Assembly (NCBI GenBank): GCA_041398005.1
Contig: JAWKVP010000005.1
Coordinates: 186,001 to 250,000 of the forward strand
Origin: JAGREO01 sp020446285
GTDB taxonomy: Bacteria; Pseudomonadota; Alphaproteobacteria; Geminicoccales; Geminicoccaceae
Length of the DNA stretch: 64,000 bases
Reading direction: 5' to 3'
Shown here: positions 34,745-43,718 of the stretch, in pieces
Layout of the letters: the number at the start of each line of letters is the position of its first letter
Position numbering within the stretch: position 1 is the first letter of the stretch
Translations under genes and position numbers: made by a program
The notes under the pieces: generated by a model
What the model saw: only the letters and a program-made list of their open reading frames with translations
Database searches by the model: none
What the model was told of the DNA's origin: nothing

Positions 34745-35215
34745 ATGACTATCGGCGAAGGCGACAGCCTGCCCGATTTCACCCTGCCGACCGATGATCG
34801 CGGCGAGATCGGCAAGGCGAGCCTTGCCGGCAAACCGTTCGTCCTCTTTCTCTATCCCAAAGACGACACGCCCGGCTGCACCACAGAAAACATTGGCTTC
34901 ACCGGGCGGCTCGCCGATTTCCGCAAGCTCGGCGTCGATGTCATCGGCCTGTCCAAGGACGACTTGAAGAAACACGCGAAGTTCCGTGAAAAGCACGCGC
35001 TCGAAGTGACGCTCGCCTCCGATGTCGAGGGAGGCTTCATCGAGGCGCTCGGTTCCTGGGTTGAGAAGAGCATGTACGGAAAGACCTATATGGGCATTGA
35101 CCGCTCGACCTTCCTTGTCGATGCCGATGGCCAGGTCGTGCGTGTCTGGCGCAAGGTGAAGGTTCCGGGCCATGTCGACGAGGTTCTGGAGGCGGCCCGG
35201 GTCCATGTTTCGTGA
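34745..35215 (+). CDS. bcp: Peroxiredoxin, Bcp/PrxQ family, single-cysteine form
   Basis: A 156-residue thiol peroxidase that reduces hydroperoxides. The peroxidatic cysteine sits in YPKDDTPGCTTEN. The PrxQ resolving cysteine, normally five residues later, is an isoleucine here and there is no other cysteine in the protein, so it must be a 1-Cys enzyme recycled by an outside thiol. ATG 34745 has AGGAGG 9 bases upstream; ATG 34715 overlaps the glnE stop but lacks a site. It overlaps the following methyltransferase by GTGA. Confidence 0.93.
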   Translation: MTIGEGDSLPDFTLPTDDRGEIGKASLAGKPFVLFLYPKDDTPGCTTENIGFTGRLADFRKLGVDVIGLSKDDLKKHAKFREKHALEVTLASDVEGGFIEALGSWVEKSMYGKTYMGIDRSTFLVDADGQVVRVWRKVKVPGHVDEVLEAARVHVS

Positions 35216-35886
35216 CCGGTCGAAGCCTCAGACTGGATGACAGGCTGCATCGCTATGTCATCGAGTCCGGCCTGAACGAACATCCCGAACTTCGACGTCT
35301 GCGCCAGCGCACGGCCGAACTCGCCGATGGTGACATGCAGAGCTCACCCGAACAGATGCAGCTGGTGAGTCTCCTGCTCCGCCTGACCGGTGCGCGGCGG
35401 GTGCTGGAGATCGGTTGCTTCACTGGCTATGGCTCGCTTGCAATGGCGCTTGCCTTGTCGACGGACGGCAAGGTCGTCACGCTCGATGTGAACGGGGACT
35501 GGGCCGCAATCGGACGCGAGCACTGGCGTGCCGCTGGTGTGGAAGAGCGTATCGAGCTGCGCCTCGGCCTCGCCCTTTCTTCCCTCGAGGCAATGGATGC
35601 GCGCGAACCGTTCGATTTCGCCTATGTCGACGCTGACAAGAAGAGCTACGGTGACTATTTCGAACATGCGCTGCGGCTGGTGCGCGATGGCGGCATCATC
35701 GTTCTCGACAACATGCTATGGAAGGGTGCGGTGGCGGATCCGGACAGCGATTCGCGTCAGGTGACGAGCATTCGCTCGGTCCAGCAGCGTATCCGCGACG
35801 ATTCCGGGCTGACATCCTGTCTCGTGCCAGTGGGTGACGGCATCGTCATCGTCTGGAAGAAGGCTGACACTCTTTCCTCCGGATGA
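35212..35886 (+). CDS. O-methyltransferase, SAM-dependent (caffeoyl-CoA OMT-like)
   Basis: A 224-residue class I methyltransferase. The SAM-binding motif is RVLEIGCFTGYGSLAMA; the metal-binding aspartates are in FAYVDADKKSYGDYFE and GGIIVLDNMLWKG, typical of the cation-dependent caffeoyl-CoA/catechol OMT family (bacterial homologues act on small catechols of unknown identity). The GTG start overlaps the bcp stop by 4 bases, so the two are coupled. Whether it works with the peroxiredoxin is unknown. Confidence 0.88.
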   Translation: MTGRSLRLDDRLHRYVIESGLNEHPELRRLRQRTAELADGDMQSSPEQMQLVSLLLRLTGARRVLEIGCFTGYGSLAMALALSTDGKVVTLDVNGDWAAIGREHWRAAGVEERIELRLGLALSSLEAMDAREPFDFAYVDADKKSYGDYFEHALRLVRDGGIIVLDNMLWKGAVADPDSDSRQVTSIRSVQQRIRDDSGLTSCLVPVGDGIVIVWKKADTLSSG

Positions 35887-35900
35887 CGGGGCTGCCTGCG

Positions 35901-37853
35901 CTATCGCGTTGCTTCCTCGATCCGCTGCTCGATCCAGCCGAAAAGGAAATCGAGTCCGCGTTTTGCCAGTTGTGTGGAGAGATCGACGGGATCGTCTTCC
36001 GGGTTCGGCCGGGCCACGGGTCTTGGCGCTTGCGGAGCATCGCGCGGGACCGCACCCATCACATCACGCCAGATGAGTGCCGGCAGGTTTGCGCCTGAAA
36101 TGCCGGCCATCGGCCTGTTGTCATCGCGGCCGACCCAGACCCCGGCTACATGATCGCCAGCAAACCCGACGAACCACGCATCACGGGCATCGCTCGTCGT
36201 ACCCGTCTTGCCGAATGCCTCCCGGTCGGCGAGCGCCGCGACCTTGCCCGTGCCCCGGGTCACGACCGCGCGCAGCATCCGCTGCATGTCGGCGAGCTCG
36301 GGCGCGGAAATCACCTGAACCTCGGCCGCGACATGTGCGTAGAGAAGATCCGCCGAGGCATCGGTCACCCGCGTGACCGAAAAGGCCGGGCGGCGGATGC
36401 CCCCGGACATGAAGGGAAGATAGGAAGCTGTGAGCTCGAGCGGCGTCACCTCCGAGGTGCCGAGGGCTATGGATGGCACCGCGCGCAGTTCGCTCTGGAT
36501 ACCGAGACGCCGTGCCTTCTCGATCACCCGATCGATTCCGGCATCCTCGCTCAACCGCACGGCGACCGTATTCAGCGACCGGGCAAAGGCATCTTCAAGC
36601 GTCACTTCGCCGAAATACCGTTCGCCACTGTTCTTCGGTTCCCAGTTGTCGACCCGAACGGGCGCATCTTCGATCATCGAGTCGGCATGCCAACCCCTGT
36701 CGAGCGCCGCCAGATAGACGAAGGGCTTGAACGCCGAGCCCGGTTGTCGATGACTGCTGGCGGCACGGTTGAACGGGTCACCGCGATAGCTTCTGCCACC
36801 GGCCATGGCACGAATGCCGCCGTGGATGTCGATGAGCACGACCGCTGCCTGCAGCGAAGGATGGTCACCGAGGCGGGCCGAAACCGCACGCTCGACAATC
36901 GTCTGCATGCGCGGATCGAGCGTCGTCGAGATGACCCAGTCATCTTCCGGCTTGCCCAGATGTTCCGTCAGGCCATCCAGCACGAAATCGACGAAATAGC
37001 CGCCGACATCTCCGCGGCCACGCGCGGGGACCTCGATCCGTTCCCGGGCAGCGGCCTCGGCGTCTTCCGCATCGATGGAACCGGTCTCGACCATGCTGTT
37101 GAGAACGGTCCGCGCCCGCGCCTTCGCCAGTTCGAGATCGCTGCTCGGCGCATAGCGTGATGGCGCCTTGAGAAGACCCGCGATCATCGCCGATTCGCCG
37201 AGCGTGAGATCGGCCGCATTCTTCGAGAAATAGCGCTGTGCCGCCGCCTGGACGCCATAGGCGCCGGCGCCCAGATAGACGCGATTGAGATAGACCTCGA
37301 GAATCTGCTCCTTGGTCAGCCTCGCCTCAAGCCACAGCGCGAGCACCAGCTCCCGAAGCTTCCGCGTCATGGAACGCTCGGGTGTCAGATAGAGGTTCTT
37401 GGCCAGTTGCTGGGTGATCGTTGATCCACCTGCAACCACACCGCCAGCGCCGATATTGGCAATGAAGGCGCGGGCCGTACCGATCAGGTCGAGACCGAAA
37501 TGACTGAAGAAACGCCTGTCCTCGATGGCGATGACCGCCGCCTCGACATAGGGGCTGATCTCGTCCAGCCGGACATAATCGGGGCCGATCGCACCACGTT
37601 CGGTGATGATCGAGCCGTCGGATGCGAGAACGGTTACACGGGCCTGCCGGGCATTGCGAAAGAGCTCGCCGGTATCCGGAAGATCGGGAGCGATCAGGTA
37701 GAAGGTGGCGACCCAGGCGACCAGTCCCAGGACCAGCAGTGCCGGAACCAGCCCGAAAAGCCGGCGCAGGATGCCCTTTCCCCGGGGCGTTTTCGGCGCG
37801 GCGGACCGCTTCGTGTCTCTGTGACGCGCGGACGCACGGCGATCGCCGGCCAT
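35901..37853 (-). CDS. Class A penicillin-binding protein (PBP1A family)
   Basis: A 650-residue bifunctional peptidoglycan synthase. A basic cytoplasmic tail is followed by one transmembrane segment (LVPALLVLGLVAWVATFYLI). The glycosyltransferase GT51 domain has the catalytic glutamate in AIEDRRFFSHFGLD and GGSTITQQLAKNL. The transpeptidase has the active serine in PGSAFKPF and KTG in FGKTGTTSDARDAWF. ATG 37853 is chosen for its GAGG 8 bases upstream; in-frame starts at 37910 or 38030 would add a non-conserved tail. Divergent from fdhD. Confidence 0.92.
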   Translation of the reverse strand: MAGDRRASARHRDTKRSAAPKTPRGKGILRRLFGLVPALLVLGLVAWVATFYLIAPDLPDTGELFRNARQARVTVLASDGSIITERGAIGPDYVRLDEISPYVEAAVIAIEDRRFFSHFGLDLIGTARAFIANIGAGGVVAGGSTITQQLAKNLYLTPERSMTRKLRELVLALWLEARLTKEQILEVYLNRVYLGAGAYGVQAAAQRYFSKNAADLTLGESAMIAGLLKAPSRYAPSSDLELAKARARTVLNSMVETGSIDAEDAEAAARERIEVPARGRGDVGGYFVDFVLDGLTEHLGKPEDDWVISTTLDPRMQTIVERAVSARLGDHPSLQAAVVLIDIHGGIRAMAGGRSYRGDPFNRAASSHRQPGSAFKPFVYLAALDRGWHADSMIEDAPVRVDNWEPKNSGERYFGEVTLEDAFARSLNTVAVRLSEDAGIDRVIEKARRLGIQSELRAVPSIALGTSEVTPLELTASYLPFMSGGIRRPAFSVTRVTDASADLLYAHVAAEVQVISAPELADMQRMLRAVVTRGTGKVAALADREAFGKTGTTSDARDAWFVGFAGDHVAGVWVGRDDNRPMAGISGANLPALIWRDVMGAVPRDAPQAPRPVARPNPEDDPVDLSTQLAKRGLDFLFGWIEQRIEEATR

Positions 37854-38098
37854 CGCGATACCTCGTCTTGCTGCAGATCCGGTGCCCGAGATGACATCCG
37901 GCGCCGACATTGACAAGTCCCATGATCCCCGGGCAATCGTCGGGACATGGATGCCGCTGCCAGAAGAATGTCCATGGAGGCCGGTCGCCGCCCCCTTTGC
38001 GGCACGCCGGTGATCGCTGGCATACGCCACGAGCGATATGCGCTGGATGGCCGGCGGCCGAGGCGTTGGCTGTATGACGAAACGAAACCGGACCCGAC

Positions 38099-38944
38099 AT
38101 GAGCGAACATCCGCTACTTGTTCCCGACCCCGATGATGAGCGCTTGACCCGGCTCGTTCGCGGTATCGATCAGGATGGTAACACGGTCGAGGCGCCCATC
38201 GTCCATGAGCGGCCGCTCACCCTGTTCCTCAACGGACAGGAAATCGTCACCATGATGACGATCGGCGACCATCCGGACTATCTCGCCATCGGCTATCTGC
38301 TCAATCAGAACATGCTTCGCGAGGACGACGTGATCACCGCGATCGAACATGATGACGAACTCGAACTCGTCGTCGTACGCACGGCACGTCAAACGAACTA
38401 TGAGGAAAAGCTGAAGAAGAAGATCCGCACCTCGGGCTGCGCCCAGGGAACCGTGTTCGGCGACCTCATGGAACGCTTCGAGGAGATACGCCTGGACGGG
38501 GATGCTCGCCTTCGAACAACGTGGCTCGCATCACTCACCCGAACGATCAACACGACCCCGTCGCTCTATCTCCGTGCCGGCGCCATCCATGGCTGCGCCC
38601 TTTGCCGAGAGGATCGCGTGCTGCTCTACATGGAGGATGTCGGGCGCCACAATGCCGTGGACAAGATCGCCGGCTACATGTTTCGCCACGGCATAGAGCC
38701 ACACGACAAGATCTTCTACACGACCGGGAGGTTGACGTCGGAGATGGTGATCAAGACCGTGCAAATGCGCATACCGATCCTGATCTCGCGCTCGGGATTT
38801 ACCGCCTGGGGTGTGGATCTCGCCCGCGATGCCGGCCTGACGCTGATCGGCCGTGCCCGCGGCAGGCGTTTTCTGGCGCTTGCCGGCGAAGAGCGGTTGA
38901 TCTTCGATGATGATGGCGAACGGATGGCTACGGGCCCGGACTGA
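38099..38944 (+). CDS. fdhD: FdhD-family sulfurtransferase (formate dehydrogenase accessory), variant
   Basis: A 281-residue FdhD homologue. FdhD transfers sulfur from cysteine desulfurase to the molybdenum cofactor of formate dehydrogenase. Family motifs LYLRAGAIHGCALC, MEDVGRHNAVDKIAGY, YTTGRLTSEMVIK and PILISRSG are clear. The CxxC normally found in the flexible loop is reduced to one cysteine (C114 in TSGCAQG), whereas an extra C166-A-L-C169 pair stands in the cofactor-binding segment where relatives usually have HAAAL. No formate dehydrogenase gene is in the window. The N-terminus is preceded by GACATG at the ORF start with no strong RBS. Confidence 0.88.
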   Translation: MSEHPLLVPDPDDERLTRLVRGIDQDGNTVEAPIVHERPLTLFLNGQEIVTMMTIGDHPDYLAIGYLLNQNMLREDDVITAIEHDDELELVVVRTARQTNYEEKLKKKIRTSGCAQGTVFGDLMERFEEIRLDGDARLRTTWLASLTRTINTTPSLYLRAGAIHGCALCREDRVLLYMEDVGRHNAVDKIAGYMFRHGIEPHDKIFYTTGRLTSEMVIKTVQMRIPILISRSGFTAWGVDLARDAGLTLIGRARGRRFLALAGEERLIFDDDGERMATGPD

Positions 38945-39073
38945 AACCGGCCACGGGGAAACATGGTCCCGTATCCGCTTTTTCACGATCCCTTAAAACA
39001 ATCTTAAGCCTGATAGCGGATAGTCGTCCGCACGACGCAAGGTGTTCGGCTACGAGACGGATGCAGGAAAGAC

Positions 39074-39328
39074 ATGGTCAAGAGTGTCGACATCAGTTTT
39101 GAGGTCCTCGTTCTCGGGAATGACCGCTGGGAAGTCAAACTGGTCTCCGCCAATCAGGGCGATGCGCTCGCGGCCTCGGTCGAGCTGGCGAAGAAACCCG
39201 GTGTGAAAGGGGTGCGCGTTGTCAGGGAAATGTTCGAGCACAAGACCGGGCTCTCCTTCGGGCGAATCGTCTTCGAACAGGTCAAGGAAACTCGTGCCAG
39301 AGCTGTTCGCGCGACATCCGGCGGCTGA
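39074..39328 (+). CDS. Small hypothetical protein, 84 residues
   Basis: Not recognised. AGGAAAG lies 4-5 bases before ATG 39074. The sequence alternates strand and helix (ISFEVLVLGNDRWEVKLV, then DALAASVELAKK, then GVKGVRVVREMFE), consistent with a small alpha/beta domain. No cysteines, signal peptide or membrane segment. It lies alone between fdhD and a kinase-like gene. Codon use is normal for the window. Confidence 0.65.
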   Translation: MVKSVDISFEVLVLGNDRWEVKLVSANQGDALAASVELAKKPGVKGVRVVREMFEHKTGLSFGRIVFEQVKETRARAVRATSGG

Positions 39329-39470
39329 AACCGTCCCGTGGCGGAAACCCGCATCCCGCACCCGGGCAACGCAAACGGCCCGTTGAGGCGGCGTCCGCAA
39401 TCCTGCTTCCAGTGTCCTGCCGGAACGAGTTGATGATCGGAAGTCCTGCCCCTCCCCCTGCATTCGACGA

Positions 39471-40118
39471 ATGATGAAAAGACATTCCACACATGAAGAC
39501 TGTTCCGAAGGGAATTCGGCACCGCGGATGCAATCGCCAAAAGCGGGAGACACTGCCTGGTTTGCCTCCCACGAACTGCGCACACCGCTGAATGCCATAC
39601 GATCCGCGGCCGAACTTCTCATCGACGGCTCACTCGGCGGGCTCTCCTCGGAAAGCCGCGAAATCGTTGGCCTGATCTGCGAGGCCGCCTGCGAACTTGA
39701 CGCCAAATTCGGGCGACTCGAGAATCTGGCACGCGTCGAAATGCACGAACTCTCGCTGGAGAGCACGGCGATTGCCGAGCTCATCCTGACCTCTGCCATA
39801 CATTCGACCGGACATACGCCCGAAGACTTCAGAGCCTATGTCGACCGCGATCTGCTGCAGCGTGCAATCGAATTCTGTCGGGCCTGCCTTGCCGGCGACG
39901 GAACCTCCATCGAGATCGTTCACGCTGGCGGCACCTGTGATCGTCTGCAGCTGAAGTTCCACCCGAAATGCCGAAGCGGTGCGGACGGAAATGACGCCAT
40001 TGGCTTCGAGATCGCCAGGCGAACCGCCGAACGAGCGGGAGCACGACTGCATATCGATGACGACGGGCACCTCCTCATCGACATCGACGGCCGTGCATTT
40101 GCGCCAGTTCCCGCCTGA
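39471..40118 (+). CDS. Truncated, degenerate histidine-kinase-like protein
   Basis: A 215-residue soluble protein with a HisKA-type dimerisation/phosphoacceptor helix (WFASHELRTPLNAIRSAAELL, histidine near residue 34) followed by a region shaped like a kinase ATPase domain but lacking the N box and both G boxes. There is no sensor, membrane segment or receiver. It may act as a phosphotransfer protein or a regulator of another kinase, rather like ChpT in arrangement though not in sequence. ATG 39471 or ATG 39528 could be the start. No cognate partner gene is adjacent. Confidence 0.72.
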   Translation: MMKRHSTHEDCSEGNSAPRMQSPKAGDTAWFASHELRTPLNAIRSAAELLIDGSLGGLSSESREIVGLICEAACELDAKFGRLENLARVEMHELSLESTAIAELILTSAIHSTGHTPEDFRAYVDRDLLQRAIEFCRACLAGDGTSIEIVHAGGTCDRLQLKFHPKCRSGADGNDAIGFEIARRTAERAGARLHIDDDGHLLIDIDGRAFAPVPA

Positions 40119-40384
40119 AATGATCCAAAGGACTGCAATCATCGGTTTTTTCTTGATTTTCGGATCAAACGGAGTAGCAGTAATCCTGTGACGGATCACA
40201 AATCCACCAACAACAGACCTCGCAAGTTCGCGTTCAACCGATCGACGCTGGGGTTGATATTGTCAGTTGGTGACGGGCTCGGGACATCGCTCCGGGCATT
40301 GTGGACAGAATCTGACGCAAGGCGTTGATTTCACGAATACCCGGACCATCCCGGGGATCCGTCGTTTTGCATCAAGGATCAGAC

Positions 40385-41089
40385 GTGAACGCGAAAAATC
40401 GCTCCATGTATCCCTATCGTCGTGGATCGGGGAAACGCCGTAACAAACCTGCAACCCCGAGACGGGGTGGCGGCAATCAGAGACGTCCGGCAGGCTCGGC
40501 GGCGGAGCTTCTTCCACTCCTCCAGCCAACGACGAAGGCGCTCGCACAGATGCTCGCGGGCAACACCAAGGCTTCGGGCCAGCTCGTCCATGCACGGAAC
40601 ATGCTCGAACAGGCTCAGCGCATGATCGATGATCGGCATGTCGACCGCATGCAGCCTGCCATGCGCGAGGAATTTCTCGAACAGGTCGCCCGTCTGCGCC
40701 TGACCCTCTCCGATGCAGACGACCTCCTCGATGCGGCGGATGCCGACGGACCGGATGACGGAAATGGTGAAGCGGGCGAGAACGAACGCGCGCCGAAGAC
40801 AGCTCCCGTGACCATGGATCGTCTGCGCGAGCTTGCCCTGAGCCTCGCCGGCCCGGCCTCGACCACGGACCCCGCGGATCAGCCGTCGGCACATGAGCGG
40901 CTCGAGGCCATTCATGCCGACCGGGAAGCCGATGCCGTGCATGAGTTGCGCGAGAGCATCCGCAAGGACAAGGCCGCCAGCGAAACCGCTCAGCAGTCAT
41001 CGACCGAAGAACGTCCGGCCACGGAGCGTGCCGGCAAGACGAGAGAAAAGCTGAGGCTCAAGACGGTCACCTATCTTCCTGGCGACTGA
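40385..41089 (+). CDS. Hypothetical basic/acidic protein, 234 residues
   Basis: Not recognised. From GTG 40385 (or ATG 40406) the first 40 residues are strongly basic (YPYRRGSGKRRNK, RRGGGNQRRP), suggesting nucleic-acid or ribosome contact. A helical middle follows (LLPLLQPTTKALAQMLAGN, ARNMLEQAQRMIDDR), then an acidic, low-complexity C-terminal half and a basic end. No known domain was recognised. An antisense frame of 245 codons over the same DNA is cysteine- and arginine-rich and looks like a shadow. Preceded by 266 bases without a gene. Confidence 0.6.
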   Translation: MNAKNRSMYPYRRGSGKRRNKPATPRRGGGNQRRPAGSAAELLPLLQPTTKALAQMLAGNTKASGQLVHARNMLEQAQRMIDDRHVDRMQPAMREEFLEQVARLRLTLSDADDLLDAADADGPDDGNGEAGENERAPKTAPVTMDRLRELALSLAGPASTTDPADQPSAHERLEAIHADREADAVHELRESIRKDKAASETAQQSSTEERPATERAGKTREKLRLKTVTYLPGD

Positions 41090-41259
41090 TCGCCGGACCG
41101 GAGGAGCCCCGTCCCGCCCCCTTGACGCGATGACTGGCCGGTGATCGTGGATGCGGCGTGGAAAGCGCTCATGGCGGTGGTCGGTGATGGTCAGCAGCGT
41201 CGGCTTTCTGTAAGACTGTCGCCAATGTAACCTCGGCCAGAATCGTCCCGGGAGGAATC

Positions 41260-42543
41260 ATGAGCACCGAACGCAAATACGGCTTCGAAACCCTTGCCAT
41301 TCACGCCGGCGCCGCACCGGATCCGACGACCGGAGCCCGCGCGGTTCCGATCTACCAGACGACCTCCTATGTATTCGACGACGTCGATCATGCAGCTTCG
41401 CTGTTCAATCTCCAGCAGTTCGGCAACATCTACACGCGTCTGACCAATCCGACGGTCTCGGCACTCGAGGAACGGGTTGCAGCACTCGAGGGAGGTACGG
41501 CTGCGTGTGCCACCGCGTCCGGCCACTCCGCCCAGTTTCTCACTTTCCTCAACCTCATGAGCCCCGGCGACAATATCGTCGCCTCGTCGCGGCTCTATGG
41601 CGGCTCGATCAGCCAGATGAACCAGACCTTTCCGCAGTTCGACTGGAAGGTCGCCTATGTCGATCCGCGCGAACCGGACGGATTCGCGGCCGCGATCGAC
41701 GACAGGACCCGTGCGGTCTTCATCGAGAGCACATCCAACCCTGACGGCATCGTCGCCGATATCGCTGCCATTGCCGATATCGCCCATCGCAACGGCATTC
41801 CGCTCGTGGTCGATAATACCTGCGCCACGCCCTACTTTTGCAATCCGCTCGCTCATGGTGCCGATATCGTGGTTCATTCGCTGACCAAATATCTCGGCGG
41901 GCAGGGCAACTCGGTCGGCGGAATCATCGTCGAGGGTGGCACCTTCGACTGGAGCAATGGCAAGTTCCCGCATATGAGCGAGCCGTGTGCCGCCTACCAT
42001 GGCGTCCGTTTTCACGAGACCTTCGGCAATCTCGCACTTACCGTGAGGAACAAGGCAATCGGCCTGCGCGACATGGGACCGTGCCTGTCGCCGTTCAATG
42101 CCTTTCTCATCATGCAGGGGATCGAAACCCTGCCACTGCGCATGGAACGTCATGCCCAGAACGCCGACAGGGTGGCGGCGTGGCTCGACAGGCATCCCGC
42201 AGTGTCCTGGGTATCCTATGCGAGGCTGCCGCAGAACCGAACCGCCAATGTCGACAGATACTGCCCGAACGGCGTCGGCGCGCTCTTCACATTCGGTGTC
42301 AAGGGCGGCTATAAGGCGGGTATCAGTGTGGTGGACAACTGTCAGATGATCAGCCACGTCGCCAATATCGGTGACACGCGTTCACTCATCATCCACCCGG
42401 CTTCGACGACCCACCGCCAGCTCACCGAGGAACAGCAGATCGCCGCCGGCGCGGGGCCCGATGTCGTCCGCCTTTCGGTGGGCATAGAGACGGTGGACGA
42501 CATCATCGCCGACCTCGACCAGGCACTCGCATCTGCCGGTTGA
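41260..42543 (+). CDS. metY: O-acetylhomoserine sulfhydrylase (aminocarboxypropyltransferase)
   Basis: A 427-residue PLP-dependent Cys/Met-metabolism enzyme that makes homocysteine from O-acetylhomoserine and sulfide. The PLP lysine is in VVHSLTKYLGGQGNSVGG; FETLAIHAGAAPDPTTGARAVP and YTRLTNPTVSALEERVAALEGG are family signatures, and the long form (about 425 residues) fits MetY rather than MetB/MetC/MetZ. RBS GGGAGGAA is 7 bases upstream of the ATG. I looked for a SAM-II riboswitch in the 170-base leader and did not see its conserved elements. Confidence 0.94.
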   Translation: MSTERKYGFETLAIHAGAAPDPTTGARAVPIYQTTSYVFDDVDHAASLFNLQQFGNIYTRLTNPTVSALEERVAALEGGTAACATASGHSAQFLTFLNLMSPGDNIVASSRLYGGSISQMNQTFPQFDWKVAYVDPREPDGFAAAIDDRTRAVFIESTSNPDGIVADIAAIADIAHRNGIPLVVDNTCATPYFCNPLAHGADIVVHSLTKYLGGQGNSVGGIIVEGGTFDWSNGKFPHMSEPCAAYHGVRFHETFGNLALTVRNKAIGLRDMGPCLSPFNAFLIMQGIETLPLRMERHAQNADRVAAWLDRHPAVSWVSYARLPQNRTANVDRYCPNGVGALFTFGVKGGYKAGISVVDNCQMISHVANIGDTRSLIIHPASTTHRQLTEEQQIAAGAGPDVVRLSVGIETVDDIIADLDQALASAG

Positions 42544-42601
42544 GGCAATCCTGCATTCGCAAAGAGCAGCGGGACCATGCCCTCGCCTGTCTGATCGCCT
42601 G

Positions 42602-43609
42602 TCAGCCGATTGCCTCGGCGAGCAGGCGGTCGAGCGGTTGCTCAGCCCGTGCACCATATTGGGCAATGATGATCGAGGCAGCTTTTGAAGCGACCTGCCC
42701 GCAGACCGGCAGTTCGTGACCCAGGCTCAGCGCATGGAGGAAACCTGCCGCGTACAGGTCGCCAGCGCCCGTCGTGTCGAGCACCCGTGCCGGAGCGACC
42801 GGCGCAATCCCGAACGTCTCCTCACCCTGAACGATGACCGAGCCCGCGGCGCCCCGCGTCAACACGGCGAGACCGACATCGGCTCGCACCCGTGCCAACG
42901 CCTCATCGAATCCGGTCGCCTGATAAAGACTGAGGATCTCGCTTTCGTTGGCGAAGAGAATGTCGACCTCATTCATCACGAGTTCGCGGAATTCGTCACG
43001 CCATCGATCGACACAAAAGGCGTCCGAAAGCGTGAGCGACAGGCTCGTTCCCGCATCGCGGCAGATATCCGCAGCCTTGCGACAGGCCGCCTTGGCCTCC
43101 GGCCGGTCCCAGAGATAGCCTTCGAGATAGGTTATGGAAGCATCGCGAACCATATCCGGATCGACATCGTCCGGTCCCAGCTCGACGCAGGCACCGAGAT
43201 AGGTCTGCATGGTGCGCTGGGCATCGTCGGTGACAAAGACGAGGCAGCGGGCGGTTGCCGGGCCATCGGTGCCGGGCCGGCTTTCGAAGGTCACGCCGGC
43301 GGCGCGGATATCATGCGCGAACACCTTCCCGAGCTGGTCGTCGCGGACACGACCGATATAGGCGGCACGCCCCCCCATCGAGGCCACGGCTGCGATCGTG
43401 TTGCCGCAGGACCCGCCGGAAACCTCCCGCCCCGGCGGCATCCTCGCATAGAGTTCCTCGGAGCGGGATTCGTCGACGAGCGTCATCGCTCCCTTTTCCA
43501 GCCCGAGATCGGCGACGAGTGTATCCGTGACATTCGCGACAACGTCGACGATCGCATTGCCGATCCCGAGAACCTCGAATCTGCGACCCGTACCGGCAAG
43601 TTCTGCCAT
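42602..43609 (-). CDS. PfkB-family carbohydrate/nucleoside kinase, adenosine kinase-like
   Basis: A 335-residue ribokinase-fold kinase. The N-terminal VLGIGNAIVDVVANV, the GGSCGNTIAAVASMGG substrate loop and the C-terminal anion-hole motif DTTGAGDLYAAGFL (catalytic aspartate) are clear; FANESEILSLYQ fits the adenosine kinase subgroup widespread in Alphaproteobacteria. ATG 43609 gives the family N-terminus; 16 residues upstream in frame are non-conserved. Substrate (adenosine, inosine or a sugar) is inferred. Divergent from the EI24 gene. Confidence 0.87.
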   Translation of the reverse strand: MAELAGTGRRFEVLGIGNAIVDVVANVTDTLVADLGLEKGAMTLVDESRSEELYARMPPGREVSGGSCGNTIAAVASMGGRAAYIGRVRDDQLGKVFAHDIRAAGVTFESRPGTDGPATARCLVFVTDDAQRTMQTYLGACVELGPDDVDPDMVRDASITYLEGYLWDRPEAKAACRKAADICRDAGTSLSLTLSDAFCVDRWRDEFRELVMNEVDILFANESEILSLYQATGFDEALARVRADVGLAVLTRGAAGSVIVQGEETFGIAPVAPARVLDTTGAGDLYAAGFLHALSLGHELPVCGQVASKAASIIIAQYGARAEQPLDRLLAEAIG

Positions 43610-43718
43610 GTGAATTTTTACTCCGGATATTGATAACTCTGGAATGCCACGCGACATGAGGCCCTATCGGAACCGACCGGCCGATACAAGGACCAAGCTC
43701 CGGGAGACCGCACTGGGT

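Noticed and set aside
40263..41000. A 245-codon minus-strand frame over the basic/acidic hypothetical gene
   Set aside because: Cysteine-, proline- and arginine-rich composition typical of shadows; the plus-strand protein has sensible helical and charged segments.
41090..41259. SAM riboswitch in the metY leader
   Set aside because: I looked for the SAM-II conserved elements often found before alphaproteobacterial met genes and did not find them.
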